Source: Gemmatimonadota bacterium (GTDB lineage Bacteria > Gemmatimonadota > Gemmatimonadetes > Gemmatimonadales > Gemmatimonadaceae). From it: a stretch of 64,000 nucleotides of DNA. The stretch is from positions 35,993 through 99,992 of the forward strand of contig JAJTHG010000001.1 in the NCBI GenBank assembly GCA_021298835.1, given 5' to 3'. Shown here in pieces: positions 61,953 to 64,000 of the stretch. Positions within the stretch are counted from its first letter, which is position 1, and each line of letters starts with the position of its first letter. The notes under the pieces were generated by a model that saw only the letters and a program-made list of their open reading frames with translations, did no database searches and was not told where the DNA came from. The position numbers were made by a program, and so were the translations under genes.

Positions 61953-62051
61953 GCCGGCGAGCGTCGCCCGCCCCATGCGCATGCGATGGCGCGGCCGGAT
62001 CCGGGCTCCCGTTCAAACCCTGCGGCCGGTGCCCCTGTCTCACCTGATGCC

Positions 62052-62606
62052 ATGACCTCCCCCGCACACGCGGCATCGGCCGCCGGTCCGTCGCATGACG
62101 ACGTCCGCGCTGCACAAGGGGGCGATCGGCAGGCATTCGAACGGCTCTACCGCGCGCACGTCAGCCGCGTCTTCTCGGTCTGCGTGCGGATGTGCGGCAG
62201 CCGCGCGGAGGCCGAGGAGCGGACGCAGGACGCCTTCGTGCGGGCCTGGGACAAGCTCCCGCAGTTCCGTGGAGACTCGTCGTTCGGCACGTGGCTGCAC
62301 CGGTTGGCGGTGAACGTCGTGCTCAACGCGAGGGAGGGTACGGGACGCGAGCGCGCCCGCGAGGTGGAGGATGCCGCCGACGCCCTCGAGGCGACGGCCG
62401 GCCGCGCCGCCCCGCCGGGGCTCGCGCTCGATCTCGAGCAGGCGATCGCCGGCCTTCCGGCCGGAGCGCGCCGGGTCTTCACCCTGTTCGACGTCTGCGG
62501 CTACACGCACGAGGAAATCGCCGACCAGCTCGGCATCACCACCGGCGGGAGCAAGGCGCAACTCCACCGCGCACGGCTCCTTCTCCGCCAGGCCCTGTCC
62601 CGATGA
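62052..62606 (+). CDS. ECF-family RNA polymerase sigma factor
   Basis: A 184-residue sigma factor. Region 2 contains DRQAFERLYRAHVSRVFSVC and TQDAFVRAWDKLPQFRGDSSFGTWLHRLAVNVVLN; region 4 contains LPAGARRVFTLFDVCGYTHEEIADQLG and SKAQLHRARLLLR. It directs transcription of an envelope- or stress-type regulon, presumably including its own operon. ATG 62052 is used. Its stop overlaps the anti-sigma start as ATGA. Confidence 0.95.
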   Translation: MTSPAHAASAAGPSHDDVRAAQGGDRQAFERLYRAHVSRVFSVCVRMCGSRAEAEERTQDAFVRAWDKLPQFRGDSSFGTWLHRLAVNVVLNAREGTGRERAREVEDAADALEATAGRAAPPGLALDLEQAIAGLPAGARRVFTLFDVCGYTHEEIADQLGITTGGSKAQLHRARLLLRQALSR

Positions 62607-63334
62607 CTCCCGCTTCCTTCACCTGCGACGACTTCGAGGCCGCGCTCCCTGCGTGGCTGGACGGAACGCTGACGTCCGAGGACCACGCGACCGTCGAGGC
62701 GCACCGCGACGGCTGCGCGCGCTGCGCCGCCCTCGTCGCCGACCTGCACCAGCTCATGTCCGATGCGCGCGCCCTGCCCGAACTGACGCCGTCCCGCGAC
62801 CTGTGGCCCGACATCGCCGCGCGCATCGCGCCGCGGGTGATCGAGTGGCCGGCCGGGACGTCCACCGACGCGCCGATGGGGCCGCGCGACGCGTTGCCCG
62901 CGAGGGGCGGTGCGCCGTCGTGGCGGCGCTGGGCCGCCGCCGCAGCCCTCGTCGTGGTGTCGGTGGGGGGCACCTACCTCGCGATGCAGTCGCCCGTCAC
63001 GTCGCGGTCGGGGGAGCGCCTGGTGGTGGAAGGCCCCGGGCAGCCGCGGCCGCCGCGGCCGATCGCGGTGAGCCACCCTTCGGCCTCCGAGACGCTGTCG
63101 GGGGAGCTCGAGGAACTCGAGCGGGCGCTCGCGCAGCGCGAGCCCGAGCTCGATCCGAAGACCGCCGCCGTCATCCGGCGGTCCTTGGCCACCATCGACC
63201 GGGCCATCGCCGATGCCCGCGCGGCGCTCGACGCCGATTCCTCGAACGTACTGCTCGACCGACAGCTCACCCGCGTGCTCGGCAAGAAGGTCGAGCTCAT
63301 GCGCCGGGCGGCGTTGCTGCCCGCGCGAACCTGA
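62603..63334 (+). CDS. Zinc-finger (zf-HC2) anti-sigma factor, membrane-bound
   Basis: A 243-residue protein. The N-terminal anti-sigma domain has the ZAS motif H-x3-C-x2-C (His34, Cys38, Cys41). A single TM helix lies near 110-125 (WAAAAALVVVSVGGTYLAM), followed by an extracytoplasmic tail with a helical coiled-coil region (LSGELEELERALAQREPELD). Cys8 may complete the zinc site. It holds the preceding ECF sigma factor inactive until an envelope or redox signal arrives. Overlap with the sigma gene supports 1:1 expression. Confidence 0.92.
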   Translation: MTPASFTCDDFEAALPAWLDGTLTSEDHATVEAHRDGCARCAALVADLHQLMSDARALPELTPSRDLWPDIAARIAPRVIEWPAGTSTDAPMGPRDALPARGGAPSWRRWAAAAALVVVSVGGTYLAMQSPVTSRSGERLVVEGPGQPRPPRPIAVSHPSASETLSGELEELERALAQREPELDPKTAAVIRRSLATIDRAIADARAALDADSSNVLLDRQLTRVLGKKVELMRRAALLPART

Positions 63335-63345
63335 GGTTCCCTCCC

Positions 63346-64000
63346 GTGATCCGCATCCGTTCCGTCCTTCTCGCCGCCGGCGGCGTCGCCGTGCTGGCCG
63401 CGCCTGGGGCCGCACAGCCCGACCGCCAGCGCCTCGACACCACGTTCGCCTTCACCAACGGCATGGTGGACGTGCGCTCGGTGTCGGGGCCCATCTCCAT
63501 CACGACCTGGAACCGCAGGGAGGTACGGATCTCGGCGTTCGTCGAGCGCGGCGAGATCGTCGCCGAGCTGTCGTCGAGCCGCGTGCGGCTCGAGGCGAAG
63601 GGTGTGCGCGGTCGCCTGGGCGACCACGAGTTCACCCTGGTCGTGCCGGCCGGGACCCGGGTGGAGGCGAATGCCGTGAGCGGTGACGTCACCGTGCGCG
63701 GCACGCGGTCCGACATCGACGTCGAGACGGTCAGCGGCGACGTGCGCGTCGAGGACGTCGAGGGACGCCTGAACCTCTCGTCGGTATCGGGCGACATCGC
63801 CGGAGAACGCGTCGGTGGCACGGTGCGGTTCACGTCGGTCTCCGGCGAGGTTCGCCTGCGCGACGCGAGCGGCAGCATCGGCGGCGAGTCGGTGAGCGGC
63901 TCGGTCGAGGTGGAGGGCCGCGCGACGTCGCTCCGGCTCACGTCGGTGAGCGGCGACCTCACGTACCGCGGCGGCCTCGACCCCACAGGACGCTACGCCA
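63346..64000 (+). CDS. Secreted DUF4097 beta-helix protein (partial, runs off the window)
   Basis: The first 218 codons of an exported protein. GTG 63346 begins a signal peptide (SVLLAAGGVAVLAAPGAAQ). The rest consists of repeated turns of about 18-20 residues with VSGDV, VSGDI, VSGEV and VSGSV, the right-handed beta-helix-like pattern of DUF4097 (LiaX/adhesin-like). It follows the anti-sigma gene after 11 bp and completes the usual sigma / anti-sigma / DUF4097 cassette of this lineage. The C-terminus is outside the window. Confidence 0.88.
   Translation, partial: MIRIRSVLLAAGGVAVLAAPGAAQPDRQRLDTTFAFTNGMVDVRSVSGPISITTWNRREVRISAFVERGEIVAELSSSRVRLEAKGVRGRLGDHEFTLVVPAGTRVEANAVSGDVTVRGTRSDIDVETVSGDVRVEDVEGRLNLSSVSGDIAGERVGGTVRFTSVSGEVRLRDASGSIGGESVSGSVEVEGRATSLRLTSVSGDLTYRGGLDPTGRYA

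Overview
The window is about 70% GC and densely packed. Overlapping genes commonly join at ATGA or GTGA. Gene content points to Gemmatimonadota (Gemmatimonadaceae-like): a large secreted VPS10/BNR protein, a DUF5916 outer-membrane protein, paired WYL regulators, Big-2 lipoproteins, split YeeE/YedE proteins and an ECF sigma / anti-sigma / DUF4097 cassette. This lineage call is inferred from gene families, not from a marker gene. Most of the window looks chromosomal and housekeeping or envelope related. No prophage, integron or CRISPR array was seen. The only insertion-sequence trace is a decayed IS3-type transposase at about 37.8-38.4 kb.

Layout. 0-9.8 kb: a CPA2 antiporter, the VPS10/BNR protein, a von Willebrand A protein and a divergent SEC-C protein with unfamiliar extra domains. 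9.9-13.9 kb: a three-gene minus-strand operon of a DUF2779 nuclease-like protein and two WYL regulators. 14-21.6 kb: an NTF2-like secreted protein, a MEDS-domain histidine kinase, a TlpA-like thioredoxin, an HNH nuclease, prfC, DUF1003, a secreted amidohydrolase and msrB. 21.7-29.1 kb: lipoproteins, tRNA-Gln(CUG), tRNA-Ala(CGC), a class II photolyase, an NlpE-like lipoprotein, a threonine dehydratase-like enzyme and RNase Z. 29.1-37.7 kb: DUF2203, a thioesterase, a lipoprotein, a cysteine-desulfurase-like enzyme with a beta-hydroxyacid dehydrogenase, MgtE, a 4-TM protein, an FMN alpha-hydroxyacid dehydrogenase and SURF1.

38.4-42.7 kb holds an AttEFGH-like ABC operon in which the AttH/CrtC domain is fused to a membrane anchor. 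42.7-45.3 kb is a manganese/iron operon (Nramp, UspA, DtxR/MntR). It lies behind a sigma70 promoter whose predicted start is the A of the mntH ATG, and the likely MntR operator covers its -10 box. 48.7-54.2 kb is a sulfur-oxidation island: a cupredoxin, a cytochrome c, SoxC, a TsdA-type diheme cytochrome, a split YeeE/YedE thiosulfate/sulfur importer and an ArsR regulator. AT-rich motifs recur in its promoters. 55.6-61.2 kb is a two-gene N6-adenine methyltransferase plus SNF2-like helicase module. It resembles the drmMI/drmD part of DISARM without the other DISARM genes, and is the best candidate here for an under-described defence or DNA-modification system. The window closes with a HAD phosphatase and an ECF sigma / anti-sigma / DUF4097 operon that runs off the edge.

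A recurring oddity is short tandem arrays with periods that are multiples of three (9, 12 and 18 bp). They occur inside genes, where they lengthen peptides in frame, and at gene ends, where two of them repeat the stop codon in frame.
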